Shown piece after piece: positions 33,756-46,700 of a stretch of DNA of 64,000 nt (positions are counted from its first letter, which is position 1; each line of letters opens with the position of its first letter). Location: assembly GCA_027919835.1 (NCBI GenBank), contig JANVFP010000019.1, positions 806,001 to 870,000 on the forward strand, given 5' to 3'. The notes below the pieces were generated by a model. The model did no database searches and was not told the origin of the DNA. It was given only the letters and a program-made list of their open reading frames with translations. The DNA comes from Lentinula raphanica (Eukaryota > Basidiomycota > Agaricomycetes > Agaricales > Omphalotaceae). The position numbers and the translations under genes are program-made.

Positions 33756-36260
33756 GAGGATAGACCTACTTAGATTTTTCGATATTCAACTCAACGTGGA
33801 GTTTCAGAAGAGAGTAGAAACGGACAAAGTATGACTGGAATATGAAGAGGAGGTTAATGAGCGAGAACTCTGAGGAAGGGAATGGAAGCTGAAAATCTCC
33901 ATCGTATGAGCATGGAGCCTTATGCGACAAACGGCACGAGGCAAGTTTCTAACAGAATGTATCGTGATACACGGTTTGTGGCGAACTTCGAAGGAAGCTG
34001 TGAATCCAAATTCATCACACATACTAAATGTATATCAGAGTTGCAGCTATCAATGAAGAGAAGCCGACATCAGATTTCTTACTAAATGCCTTGAAGATTG
34101 AATATTTTTTTAAACTTGTTACCCCATTTTGCGCTACCGTTGATTCAACGCCTTTGCGCTTCTGCGGCGTAAGCGGGCATACTACGTTGTATCTCTTCTC
34201 TCCACTGCTTCTGTCGACTTCTGCCAATACTGTGAGAGACCAAGTCAGACGAGCAGAACCTCGTCCGGATTGCATGCAAGTGTGCGTTCTTTGGATCTTG
34301 CACTCGACGACTCGGACCGTTGGGTAGATGCTATATTAGTGAGCTATTAAGCGAATATAGGATATATGATGATACAGCTCGGCTTTCCTTGCGATCTCAG
34401 CGATTCGAAAGGAGATGACTAAGTTGTTATCGGCCTGGAGAACGGTAACACTCCACAAATATAGATATCTGACTCTGATACTTCTCTTTGACTGTCCTAG
34501 TCTTCATTGCCCAGGTCCCCAATATGTGGTAGAACGCTGTTCGAGGCGTCAACGTATTAGAAGAGGTGTTTGAGAGTCGTCTTCTCCGCGGGCAGTGTTC
34601 CTAGATCCATCTTCAACTTTCCTCCGCAGTCGGGTCCTGTGCGCTTGATGGGCCGTGCACTGGAAGAGTTCGTGAAATACCATATCAGGGCGCTATCTGC
34701 AGCCCGGGCAAGTAGGGCTGTCGACGTTGGAGAAGTGGGCCTGTAGTGGCGCACGTCCTGTCCGCAGTTGGGTGGACAGTGATCACTGATTTTCGTGGGG
34801 AGGCCCCTGGCTACTTTCCAGTACTTCCTGCTAACAGTCGTCTCTCCGGAAGGATCGATGTCCTTGAATTTTTAGTATTTCGGTGAGCGTCCCCTTTGCT
34901 CGTGTCTAGCTTCTAGCTATCGACGAATTACTCTGACTGCCGCTGTCCGGCTTCTTTCGTACCTGGATGGGAAGTGGACGTTTCGCGCTAGATCTGCTGG
35001 TCGCCCCTTTCGCCTGGTCGCTCGCTTTCTTTCAGATCCTTGGGATTTGCTATCCACGAGTTATTCACCTGGACTCATAGGTCTTGTCATGAGGCAGCCA
35101 ACTGTTCTTGGGGAAACAGGAGAACGAGGGAATGATGAAATAGGCAATAGGCCAAAGGGGAGCAAGGGCACGGGGAATGCAACGGGCCATGGGGCAAGGA
35201 GGAACGAGGGACACAGTGGACGATGGGGAGACGACGGAACGAGTCACAGGAACGCAAGAAGTAGCGGGCAAGGAGGAACGCATTGAGCAACGGGGTAACG
35301 ACGAGGTGAGGAAACGATAAAGACAAAGGGAATATAATGAACGTAAGGAACCAAACTTCGGGATGTTAGAAAACTAGAACAACCACTTACACCGTAGTTA
35401 TCGAGGAAACACCCAATGAGCAATGTTTTGAAGCCATGTCAGGAGTTTTTGGGAAGTGCTCTTTTGAAGTTATTCGAAAAGCCTGTTTCACCCACTGGCT
35501 CTATGACCGGCCGTCTCGTCGTCTGTAAGCATCCTAGATCGTCTGGAAGGCGTGTGTTTAATCAGACTTTCGTCTGTAATCCCACCCGTCGCGTTGGGGT
35601 CAAATCAAGACTTGTGTAGCTCATGCGGCTCCTTTTATTTTATTGTGACGAAAGACTCTCCTTGAATCTGGACGCATGAGGTGTGATTTATCCGACGTGT
35701 CTGTTAGAGATCTCAGGGAAAAGGTCCTGACTGAGTCCTAATGACAGAAGAAACCGGAGGGCCTTCTAGCTGGATCCTTCTTGTGAACTCGAGGTCCTTC
35801 AGTTGATTGAGGGATAGAAGAATAGGTCATTGCGAGCGAAGCGAAGCAACTGTGTTCAGTGGATAGAGTCTTGACTGGGGTTGTACTTATTTGTTCCGTA
35901 CGCGGCAACGATAGAATTTCGCTCGTTTTGAGATACTATATGCACGTTCTCCTGTTTAAATCTCGTTCTTTCTCTCCAAGAGGTTCAGAAAGATCAATAT
36001 TGATGCTATTGATGTCCTGTGCGTTTCTGGACGGGATGCTGAGGTGGAAAACTGTGCTTTATGGCATCAAAGGGAAAATTTGGAATGAATATCTTTCGTC
36101 GAGCGTGTCTTCAAGTTCTCTGCTCTTTTCATGCTCTCTGTATAGCCTCTATACAGACTACTACTCTAGCTATAGGGTCAGCCCTCATGCAAGGCTAATT
36201 CATTGTCCAAAATGGCGGGCCCACCGTGTTCACCTACTTTGATACAGCAATCCACTCTGT
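33756..36260. other. Gene-poor region
   Basis: Nothing firmly supported. A plus-strand stretch near 34575-34745 and the Gly/Arg/Asn-rich stretch at 35096-35285 read as biased protein but lack partners. Long flanks here lead into foldback C. Confidence 0.45.
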
Positions 36261-36267
36261 CAACATC
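36261..36267 (+). repeat. 7-bp target site duplication of foldback C (left)
   Basis: CAACATC, repeated exactly at 40766-40772. Confidence 0.8.
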
Positions 36268-36329
36268 CACTTCAGGCACCCTTAAATCCTGCCGACTTAG
36301 GGGGGATTACCCACCAAATACCCGTACCT

Positions 36330-37075
36330 AATGGGGGGGATTACCGGGCAATTACCCAATGGGTATTACCCAGTCTGGGTAATACCCTGTCTCTAGTGCC
36401 AGGGGTCCTTGTCAGGTATTACCCAAGTTGGTAATACCTTACCAGTATATAATCATACTGCAATTGGTCAGTGCATGTAGTATGAGGCTTTTATGCATAG
36501 TCATATGCAGTATCTTAGCTCACAATTCTTTGTAAAATCAAAATACCACTTTCTATGGGTAATACCATCAATGGGTAATACCACTCACTAGGAATTTCAT
36601 TGATAGGCAGAAGGCTGCCACTGAAAGATAATACCAAGGATGGGTAATACCTTAGCTGGGTAATACCATTGGGTAATACCACCATTGGGTATTACCTTAG
36701 CTGGGTAATACCATTGGGTAATACCACCATTGGGTATTACCTTAGCTGGGTAATACCACATTCATTGATAGGCAGAAGGCTGCCACTGAAAGATAATACC
36801 AAGGATGGGTAATACCTTAGCTGGGTAATACCATTGGGTAATACCACCATTGGGTATTACCTTAGCTGGATATTACCTTAGCTGGGTAATACCACCATGG
36901 GGTATTACCTTAGCTGGGTAATACCATTAGATGGGTAATACCACCATTGGGTATTACCTTAGCTGGGTATTACCATAGTTGGGTAATACCATTAGCTGGG
37001 TATTACCATAGTTGGGTAATACCATTAGCTGGATATTAGTACCATAGTTGGGTAATACCATAGGTGGGTAATAAC
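36330..37075 (+). repeat. Minisatellite of GGTAATACC words (left arm)
   Basis: Dense repeats of TGGGTAATACCATT, GGTAATACCACCATTGGG and TATTACCTTAGCTGGG. Higher-order units recur (two copies of a segment containing TGATAGGCAGAAGGCTGCC at about 36602 and 36766). The mirrored array on the right arm is 39860-40690. Confidence 0.9.
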
Positions 37076-39859
37076 AGTTCATGCAGTCAACAATAAATTA
37101 AATTGATTTGAAACAGTATTACTGCTTGTTATGCATTGTACACTCATTACAGTTGACAATTGAAAAACTTGTCCTTCATATACTTTTTAGCACACTGATC
37201 TCAGTTCATCAATATAGTATAGATATAACATACTTCACTGTATACCTAACAAGCTTGAAGCAATATAATTTTGCACTCTGTGAAGTAACTATGTTTACAA
37301 CAATCATAAAATTGAGTACATTAGGGTTATATCATTACGTCATCAGTTTTCTTTTTAGGTTATTGTATTTTCGAATAGAAAAATACATTGTATGATATCA
37401 TTTATCTTGATGTGCTAGAAACCACAGGTGAATTCAAAAATAGCCATAGTGAGATACTAGCTAGCTCAGGGACATCAAAATTACCTAAAAAGGAAATTGG
37501 TCTAAAAATAAAACTTGATCTCATCAGGTAGTGAAAAATCTGAAAAAAATCATAAAAATACTCAAATAATTCAGGGTTGCTTTGTTGGCCTTGAAAATGC
37601 AAAATAAAAAAAACATGCAACACTTTTGAAAAATGACATCACTCCAAATCATACCAAATTTACTATACATTAGGTATATATGGTGTACATGCTATTTTTA
37701 GCACATCTACTACCCTCAGACACTCAGGAAAGCTTATATCATTCAATATATTCACTGGCAGCATACTCACTGCTTATTATACTACATGATGAAAAACCTT
37801 AGAGCAGTAGTAATGTATATCATACTCAATATACTTAATACACTCAACAGTGAAAAAATATCAGAACAGTATTCATGTGTGCTATACTTAACACACTTAA
37901 TACACTTTACAATGAAACAACTTGGAACAATATTATAGTAATGTATATTATACTCAACACACTTACTACACTTAATAATAATGAAAAACCTCGGAACAGT
38001 GTTCATGTGTGTTATACTTAACATACTTCACAATGAAAAGCCTTGGACTCCAGTATTCATGTGTGCTATACTTACCACACTTAATACACTTTCAATAAAT
38101 AACACTAGTAATATATATCATACTTAACACACTTATCACACTTAACAATGAAAAACCTCGGAACAGTGTTCCTGTGTATTATACTTAACACACTTGAAAC
38201 ACTTAGCAATGCAAAACCTTGGAACAGTGTTCATGTGTTTTATACTCAACACACTCAACACACTCAACACACTTATTAATGATAGTGAGTGTGTTGAGTA
38301 TTCAGTGTGTTAACAATTATTATGCTTATTACACTCAACAGACTTCATCAGTAAGTATAAAACACCTTCAATGGAACATTGTTATACTATAACACACATA
38401 TAACAACGAGTTTTGGGCGCTTATGGGCGCTTATTTGGGGTTTTTGAGTCGAAATTCATTAATAGCACACTCAACAATTTTTTTGTGGCCTTTATATTGT
38501 GTCAAAATGTTATTCATACCATTTTCCTCTAGATACAATTCAGAGAACTTGAAAATTCAACATCTGGAGGTAGCTATATTGTGATCTTTTGTGATATAAC
38601 AGTGTTTTATGTAAATGTCAATGCATATGTCCTTGTAATGCAAGTATACTGATGCTGGTTCATGAGGAAATCACTCCTACAGTCTACTGGCAGTGTCTGT
38701 ACATGATTCAAATAGCTATCATGAAAGGTGGACTCTGTGATATACATGTACATGTTTCATGTACACTATGGATGTCTACACTTACATGTAACAATAGATG
38801 TCATATTCTATGACCCCCATTACAGATCTCTTAGCTGTATCACATGGAGTTAGCATAGAATAGATTGTAGGATGACTCTTTGCACCACCCAGTAACAGTT
38901 TGACTTCATAACATGGGTGTATGCATTGTCATTTGCATAAAACACCCTTAAATCATGAAAGATCATAATATATTCAGCCCTACAGGCTATGTTTTTGAGT
39001 TCCTCAGATTGTATCTAGAACAATATGATATAGACAACATCCTGACACAATATAGAGCCCACACAAAAATTATTGAGTGTGGTATTAATGAATTTCGACT
39101 CAAAAACACCAAATAAGCGCCCATAAGCACCCAAAACTCGTTGTTATAAGTGGGTTATAGTATAACAATGTTACATTAAAGGTGTGTTATACTTACTGAT
39201 GAAGTGTGTTGAGTGTAAAAGTATAATGAGTGATAACACTACTCTGAGGTTTTGATTGTTAAGTGTGTTATATTCATTGATAAAGTGTGTTGAGTATAAC
39301 ATGATGCAGTAACACTGTTCTGAATTTTTTTAATTGTTAAGTGTGTTAAGTATAATACACATGAGCACCATTCCGAGTTTTTTTTCATTATTCAGTATAT
39401 TGAGTCAAGTGTGTTAAGTATAACACTGTTCTGAAGTTTTTCATTGTTCAGTGTGTTAAGCATAACACACATGTTACTGTTACAAGGTTTTTTTTTGTTG
39501 ACTGTGTTAAGTGTAATAAACATTGAGTATAGTAAATATATTGAATGATATAGGCTATCTGAGTGTTTGAGGGTGCTAGGTGTGCTAAAAATAGCATATA
39601 GATCATCTATATATAATGCCTGATAGTTCTGGTATGATTTGAAGTGATGAAATTTTTTACACTTGTTGCGTATTTTTTTTTATTTTGCATTTTCAGGGCC
39701 AACAAAGCAACCCTGAATTTTTTGAGTATTTTTATGATTTTTTTCAGATTTTTCACTACCTGATGAAATCAAGTTTTATTTTTGACCAATTTCCTTTTTA
39801 GGTAATTTTGATGTCCCTGAGCTAGCTAGTACCTCACTATGGCTATTTTTGAATTCACC

Positions 39860-40690
39860 TATGGTATTACCCACCTAATGGTATTACCCAACTATGGTAA
39901 TACCCAGCTAAGGTAATACCCAATGGTGGTATTACCCAGCTAAGGTAATGCCCCAAGGTGGTATTACCCAGCTAAGGTAATACCCAATGGTGGTATTACC
40001 CAGCTAAGGTAATACCCAGCTAAGGTAATACCCAATGGTGGTATTACCCAATGGTATTACCCAGCTAAGGTATTACCCATCCTTGGTATTATCTTTCAGT
40101 GGCAGCCTTCTGCCTATCAATGAATGTGGTATTACCCAGCTAAGGTAATACCCAATGGTGGTATTACCCAGCTAAGGTAATACCCAATGGTGGTATTACC
40201 CAGCTAAGGTAATACCCAATGGTGGTATTACCCAGCTAAGGTAATACCCAATGGTGGTATTACCCAGCTAAGGTAATACCCAATGGTGGTATTACCCAGC
40301 TAAGGTAATACCCAATGGTGGTATTACCCAGCTAAGGTAATACCAATGGTGGTATTACCCAGCTAAGGTAATACCCAATGGTGGTATTACCCAGCTAAGG
40401 TATTACCCATCCTTGGTATTATCTTTCAGTGGCAGCCTTTTGCCTATCAATGAAATTCCTAGTGAGTGGTATTACCCATTGATGGTATTACCCATAGAAA
40501 GTGGTATTTTGATTTTACAAAGAATTGTGAGCTAAGATACTGCATATGACTATGCATAAAAGCCTCATACTACATGCACTGACCAATTGCAGTATGATTA
40601 TATACTGGTAAGGTATTACCAACTTGGGTAATACCTGACAAGGACCCCTGGCACTAGAGGCAGGGTATTACCCATTGGGTAATTGCCCGG
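39860..40690 (-). repeat. Minisatellite of GGTATTACC words (right arm)
   Basis: Inverted counterpart of the left array, with more copies of the 27-bp-class unit built from GGTATTACCCAGCTAAGG and TAATACCCAATGGT. Array lengths of the two arms differ, so copy number changes independently. Confidence 0.9.
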
Positions 40691-40772
40691 TAATCCCCCC
40701 CATTAGGTACGGGTATTTGGTGGGTAATCCCCCTAAGTCGGCAGGATTTAAGGGTGCCTGAAGTGCAACATC

Positions 40773-41071
40773 AAACGAGTTGTTCAAAATTCGGGACATT
40801 CTCTTCGCTTTTCGTTGGACAATTCTCAGTAGTACTGTATAGCTCGAATCTTCATTGAGATTTACAATCATGACTTGCATGAGGAAGGAGGATTTCTACT
40901 TCCTTCGCGAGCACCAACCGTTTGTTAGTATCTGATGCAAAGAATTAACGCTCAACCAAACTCTCACGCCCCAGCTTTGTCATCACTGGGCGCTAAACTA
41001 CTTGGACCGGAGAGTTTACATAAGGTCTTTCACGTGATTATAGTGTGCAATCTTTCGAGATATTCTTTAAA
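40773..41071. other. Short spacer
   Basis: Between the foldback C duplication and the LINE relic; nothing recognised. Confidence 0.4.
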
Positions 41072-42891
41072 TTTTTTTTGTGGAACGTTGCAATTGAAAA
41101 TGCACCTTCGGGCGACCGACTACGTTGTTTCCCTCAGGCCGTTGGTGTGTGCAAGGCGACTAGGCCGAGCTGTGTTGTATAGTAAGTTTTCCACTCGATA
41201 AAATGCATCATGCACGAGTGTCCAGGTGACACCCCGTGTGGAACTCCGGGTCAGATCTGCTCACTCTCTTCACCATGCTTCCTCCACTCCGCTCAACTTA
41301 TCACCTGACCAACCCGTTAACCCACTAAAACCCCAGTTCCTCCCCAGGGTGCTGGAGAGGATCTATCGCGGTCCTGGATAATCATAATGTTGTTCCAAAT
41401 ACCGCCTAAAGTCTGTTTTGAGAGTTGACGCTTGCCAAACCGTTTTGAGGTGAGGCTAAGGTTTATTTTATACCTACCTTCTATGGCCGTCCTCCATCGT
41501 TTCGTGATTCTTTCTAGGTTGGATGGGTCAGTACCATTAATCACTCGTTCATATTTCGAAGATACACAGATTGATCAGTTGCAAAGGTGACTCCAGATCA
41601 AGTGGGCGCTTTCAGATATCAAAATTCGGAAGAGGCGTGATTCCCAGGTAGGGCTTTTCCGTTCTGGTCTTGCAGTTTATGGCACCGCATGCTAGGATCG
41701 TCCCGAAGGATGGTTCTACCCACTGCGATTTTTGGTGTCACCAGAGTCTTTCGGCGAGGTTCCATATAGTTTGTTGGCCCGGGCATGAGCATTCCAGCAG
41801 GATATGCTCCATCATGGTTCCTGGTACGTGGCAGTATTGGCAGTTAGTTCTATGTTCATAACCCGGAATTTGTTCCCAGTAGGTGCCTACTTTATATGCA
41901 TCGTGGAATGTCATCCAGAGGAAGGATTGAATTCGTCTAGATATGTCCCGGTGTCGGACAGATCTCCATAGAAGGGGCTCTGAAGGGGTTTTCCCGTTTA
42001 CCTCCGCTGCACACGCTTGCTCTCCCAAGATTTTGGGTTGTTGCTCTACGATTGATCTTGCGCTGGTATGATGCGGATTTGGCTTTTTCTCGTTTAATAG
42101 CTTTTTTTGGCTAGAGGCTGTAATCTTAGAGAGTCGAAGTCTAGTCAGTTTGAATTGCGGGTTAACTGTAAGGTCAATTGTGTCCTCCTGCCCTTCATTT
42201 GCTAGGCGGTCAGCATTTTCATTACCTTCAATGCCGGCATGTCCTTTGACCCATTCTAGGATTGTAGGGGCCTTTCTACTCCGCAGAAGGCTGACTGTTG
42301 ATCGTCATTCTCTGTCATTCTCCACACCGATGAAGTCTCGGTCTTCCCATGAAGGAAGATCTTTGGTGAGTCCCTGCACAAAGGTCCGTGAGTCGCTCTA
42401 GATACCTCGACTCGTTAGTGTCAAGAGGTATCGGTTCTGCCTTTGGGAGACAAGTGAGTCGCTGTACAGATGTAGCGCCGTGTCTCTGTCGACCAATTCC
42501 ACAGCTTCCTCGATAGCAATAATCTCCTCCGTCTGGTTTGTTTGTTTGAGGGTTTTAGGGATCTTGATAGCGCGGTCATGTTCCGTATCATCTGGGAATC
42601 TTCGAGATATTCGCTGGCTGTGGTAGGGAGATCCATCAGCTTAGTTGCAGGCGGATAGGTGCGGTCCTCCGCACGGTAATTTAGAGCACTGTTGTCACCG
42701 AGCCTTAGTGTATACAGCTCAGCTCGGGAGCGAGAATGTCCCATTTCCCCGACATAAGGCTCAGGGAAGGAATACCGCCCGGAGAAGGAGGAGAAGCTCG
42801 AAGAGAGGACGCGTTTATGGAGTTGAATTCTTTCATGTTGTTGTCGGACAATCGAGAGACCGACGGCGATAACATCACGTGCACTGCACAC
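41072..42891 (-). mobile_element. Degenerate LINE 3' relic related to the 20-23 kb LINE
   Basis: Starts with a poly(T) run followed by a 3' end similar to the other LINE (TGTGGAACGTTG against TGTGGAGCGTTTC; GCAAGGCGACTAGGCCGAGCT against GCAAGGCGTAAAGCCGAGCT). Minus-strand fragments show the same C-terminus (GGTGVLVG), a zinc motif (CQYCHVPGTMMEHILLECSC), the preceding WKSLRHKDFSRKYRY-like block (WRSVRHRDISRRIQSFLWMT) and RNase H remains up to about 42660. Multiple frameshifts and stops make it non-functional. The left limit is clear; the right limit is approximate. Confidence 0.8.
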
Positions 42892-43757
42892 GTAGTTTTT
42901 CAGAACGCGTATTTCAGGTAAAAGTCATAGAAAAAAGGTCAAGGTCGAAGCAGCTTGCATATAGGAACGTACTGGGAGCGTTTGCAGGTAGATTAAAGAT
43001 GAAAGAGCAAAAGGATGCAGTGAAGAGTAAAACGATGGCTGTGCTCGATGAGCAATCGGCTTGGATATAAAAGGATAGTTTCGATATAAAAGGAAGTGGC
43101 AGGCATTTTGAATCGAGGTCCAGGGTACACGTCGTGTTTTTTAGCAGACTCTAATATAGCAAGCTTGTCTTGCGAGAGTCTGCCTAGGGGAGACTAACTC
43201 TATCCTCCCTTGAGAGCCGGTAGACAATTACCTTGCTTGCAACGGTTATTGGTCGTTCCATCAAACAACTCGCCCGCGCAAAATTCTCTTTCCCAGTTTC
43301 ATTTTTTCCATGTTTCCGGCTTCTTTTTCCTCTTCTGTCCCATTTTCCGTACTTTCTCCTTTGTCAGCTACTTCAGCTCTCCTCGCTTGGAACTGATTGT
43401 CGCTTAGAACATATTCGTTGCTTGGGATACTATTGTCACCAGATCACTGCTGAATCGCTGAGAATGTTTTCATCGGTCGTCAATGTAGCCATTTGAACAT
43501 TCATTCAAGTCCCCTGCGGCAGACTCTGTTTTTATCCTGTTTCGAACAGCATACATACTACTATGCCCCCTTGTAGCTATTTCACCTTCCTTCTCCTTGC
43601 GAAGCACACCGGTAGTGCCGCACTCGCGCGACAGTCTGGACATGACAGCAGTTATATACATTCATAACTAAAATACATTGAGAAATGATACACCTACTGC
43701 AGTAGTGTATGATTATTGGATCCAAAAGAGAACACAAAAATGTTGGACTTTGTTCGA
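42892..43757. other. No supportable gene
   Basis: Contains two close GATATAAAAGGA words (43065-43095), possibly a fossil tandem duplication. No gene or RNA recognised. Confidence 0.4.
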
Positions 43758-46700
43758 TTATACCGCGTAGCGGCTAGCTAGTTGCTCCTGGATCACAAGA
43801 GGGAATGATGCAACTTGTGCAGCCCATCCGGCTTCGTCGTGTTGCTTGAAACCTTGCAAGAGCGTCTGAATCATTTCGTTCAGCTCCGGTGATGGCTGAT
43901 TGCATCTGACAATTGCGTTGCAGAACCACATTAAGCTCTGTATCAAGATTGAGCCATGAGTGGAATTCGCATGAGTAAGAAGTCGACTCACTTTTATGAT
44001 CCCTGCGGGGTTTGCTTGCACCAATGTACACATGCCACGAAATGCTGAATCCTTGATTTCATTGTCCTGGATTTTGCATAACACTTGACACCAAGCTTGA
44101 GCAAATTCTGAGAGATGCGGCGCGACAAGGCCAGGATGCATGAGTCCGATTCTCCCGATAGAAACAGCTGCGTTTTCTTGCAAACTTAGAGGTGCTTTGG
44201 GGTGAAGGAGAATCGGTATCAACCTCAAAATGAGCGGATTTACCCATTGTTGGAATTCAAGACCATCTAGTAAGACGACGATGAGTCTCGACTCAAGCAA
44301 ATATAACCTTTACTTGCCTCTTCCATAGCGCAACGCCACTTCCCCAACCGACCATGCCGCATTATTTGATACACCAACGAATTCAATCTTTGGTTCAGGG
44401 TCCAGTTGCAGGACTAATTCCGACATGATAGCAGGCCAGAAAGGTCGTAGGATGCTGAAACATCCCATGGCCATATCCCCGACGAGAGCATAAGCGGCTT
44501 GACGTGCAGGTGCTTGAGGGTGCCTCAAGCAAACAGTGAGTAAGCTTAGCAGATTGGGCTGGCTCTGACTGATGAGGACTTCAAACGCCATACCAAGACC
44601 TTGACTTAGGCTTGACAGGAGGTCCAGAGCGACGACGAGGAACGACTTGTCTGGCTCGTCAAGTTCGGGATTTTTCTGGAACTGTTGGTATTGAAGAAGA
44701 GACGTCTGAATAAGAGAGACACATCTCTCGAAAACAGGTGGAGCATATGGTAGAAACGAGTCTGCCATTGCGATGGTTACCGAAGCCAGGCACTGGACAA
44801 AGTTTGAGAAAGATAGAACAAATGTTAATGCTAGGAACCATGCCTTGAGAAGGGGTATGAGATCGGCAGTGTCATCTTTCAATTTAGCCCAGCGGTTAGT
44901 GAGTGGAGGCATCAGGATCTCGACGTAAGTACGATTGGACAGTTCGCGCCCTACTGCGTCAGCCAAGGTCCCGACAGCGTCGTAAAGGACGAGCATGTTC
45001 TTATGCTGATATTTCTCGAAAGCACAAACCAGATTCCTTAAGATGGGTTCCAGATAGGGAGCGAGCTCCATTCCGGCGTCCTCCATTAGTGTGGAGAAAC
45101 CGCTGCAAGCAGCTTCTTGCACGCGTTTATTGTTGTCAAGGACCATACGCAAGAGCTTCCACACAAATGAATAGAAGTCCCAGAAATTTGGAAAGGGAAA
45201 CTCACTCCTTCCATTGTAGGGCCAAAAAATCTACTAGCACCATCTTCGTCAGATTTCGGTTGGGTAATCCAGCTGGCATAGCGTCCGAGTGTCCAGCAAG
45301 TGATTGACTTGGTCAGTGGCTGGATCATTTCTTAGCAATGCAAGAAGAAGACAGTAAAAGAAATTTCACATTAGAATCATTGAGTGTATTGATCAGATAT
45401 GGAACAAGTGTCGTCAAGTGGGGTTCGATCGTTTCAAAACAGCCTGATGATCAGGTTCAGCCATATATCGTTGTAAGTCTGAAGACGTGATCCACGATTA
45501 CCTTCTGCCATTGCACCGAGAGCGAGAATCCCGCTCTCTCTCTGTAGCCAATCATTACTCCAGAGTTTGTCCTTGAGAGGCGCGAGCAGTACATTGAGCA
45601 GGTCGCCACCAAACCTGACTGCAAGAACATCCAGAGCGCTGGCTGCGCATTTTCGGAGACCCCACTGTTCCGTGGACATCTCGTCCATATAATCATCATC
45701 GTCAAGGTAGTCCTCGTCATCATCGGAATCAATTATCTCCTCGCCGTAAGCACCAATGCGATTCTTTGAACCTTCGGTTGCATCACCATTCACATCTCGC
45801 TCACAATTGTGCGATTTTCCACCGTAGTGTCGAGGTTTGATATCCGACTCCTTATCCGGGACCTCAGCATCCTCAGTGTCACCCTCCAGCGACAGAAGAT
45901 CGTCTTCTCCGTAAATCATGCAATCCAATAGTACTGGGGCAACCCTTGCAAGCAGTGGCCGTAAGAACGGAGCCAATTTGACATCCTCGGCAAAACAGAG
46001 CCAAAACTCGCAAGCCTCAAGGGCAACGTTTTCATTTGTGTCCTTTAAGGAGTATAGCATGTATTCCGCCACATGGTCCATCTCGGGCATGAGCTTTTCT
46101 GGCCGTGCAGCGAGTAAAAGAACGAGTGCTTGACAGACGCGTCGACGGACGAACGGATCGTCATCAGAAGCTCGTCGGAAGAGACAGGCAATGAAGGCAT
46201 CTATATGGACAAAGAGCGATTGGCAATTTACGGGCACAAAGTATGAGAGGCACGCGACAGCATGACAGCGCATTTTTGATGAAGGATGTTCTGCAAGAGC
46301 GAGGAATTTTGGAATCATAAATTCTAAAGGTCGCGCCCCTCGTATTTCTACATCCAGTTTTTCTGGATAATCTTCGCATACTTGCTCCAGTACGCTGAAC
46401 GCGGCCTATTGAATGATTGAATCGTAGCCATCAGATATTAGTTCTATACACACGCACCTCTTGTTTATCCGAGTCAGAGAGGTGCAGCATGTTGACTAGC
46501 TGAGATAAACATTCCGGCCAATTTTGAGGTTCAAGCACACCGAGAATTGACACGATATCTTGACCAGCAGCATTTCGAATCATGACCGACCCGTCATCAA
46601 AGGCATTGAGTACAGCGGCCTCGACGTATTCTAACACGCCCGGAGACGAATTGAGAACAAGGCGTGCGTTGTTCTTCAAAAGGTAGCCGGCGAATGTCCG

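Larger units (their letters stand above)
36268..40765. mobile_element. Giant foldback element C, 4.5 kb, with about 2.3-kb inverted arms
   Basis: Both ends read CACTTCAGGCACCCTTAAAT inwards and the outer roughly 100 bp are nearly identical inverted copies. A perfect CAACATC flanks both sides, showing transposition. Each arm has an outer minisatellite of GGTAATACC/GGTATTACC words (36330-37075 and 39860-40690) and an inner part homologous to foldback B (37265-38640 and 38930-39850). The inner part includes the GTTTTGGGCGCTTATGGGCG block at 38409 and, inverted, near 39110-39140. The loop is about 250-300 bp. No ORF longer than about 95 codons and no transposase was seen, so it must be mobilised in trans if it is a DNA transposon. 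Confidence 0.88.

Noticed and set aside
34557..34754. Minus-strand ORF as a small gene
   Set aside because: The opposite strand reads at least as plausibly, and neither has a recognisable motif.
35096..35285. Gly/Asn/Arg-rich ORF as a secreted or RNA-binding peptide gene
   Set aside because: It has simple-sequence composition, no signal peptide and no exon partners.
36330..40690. Possible CRISPR-like array
   Set aside because: The repeats are contiguous minisatellite words without unique spacers, lie in mirrored transposon arms, and the genome is eukaryotic.
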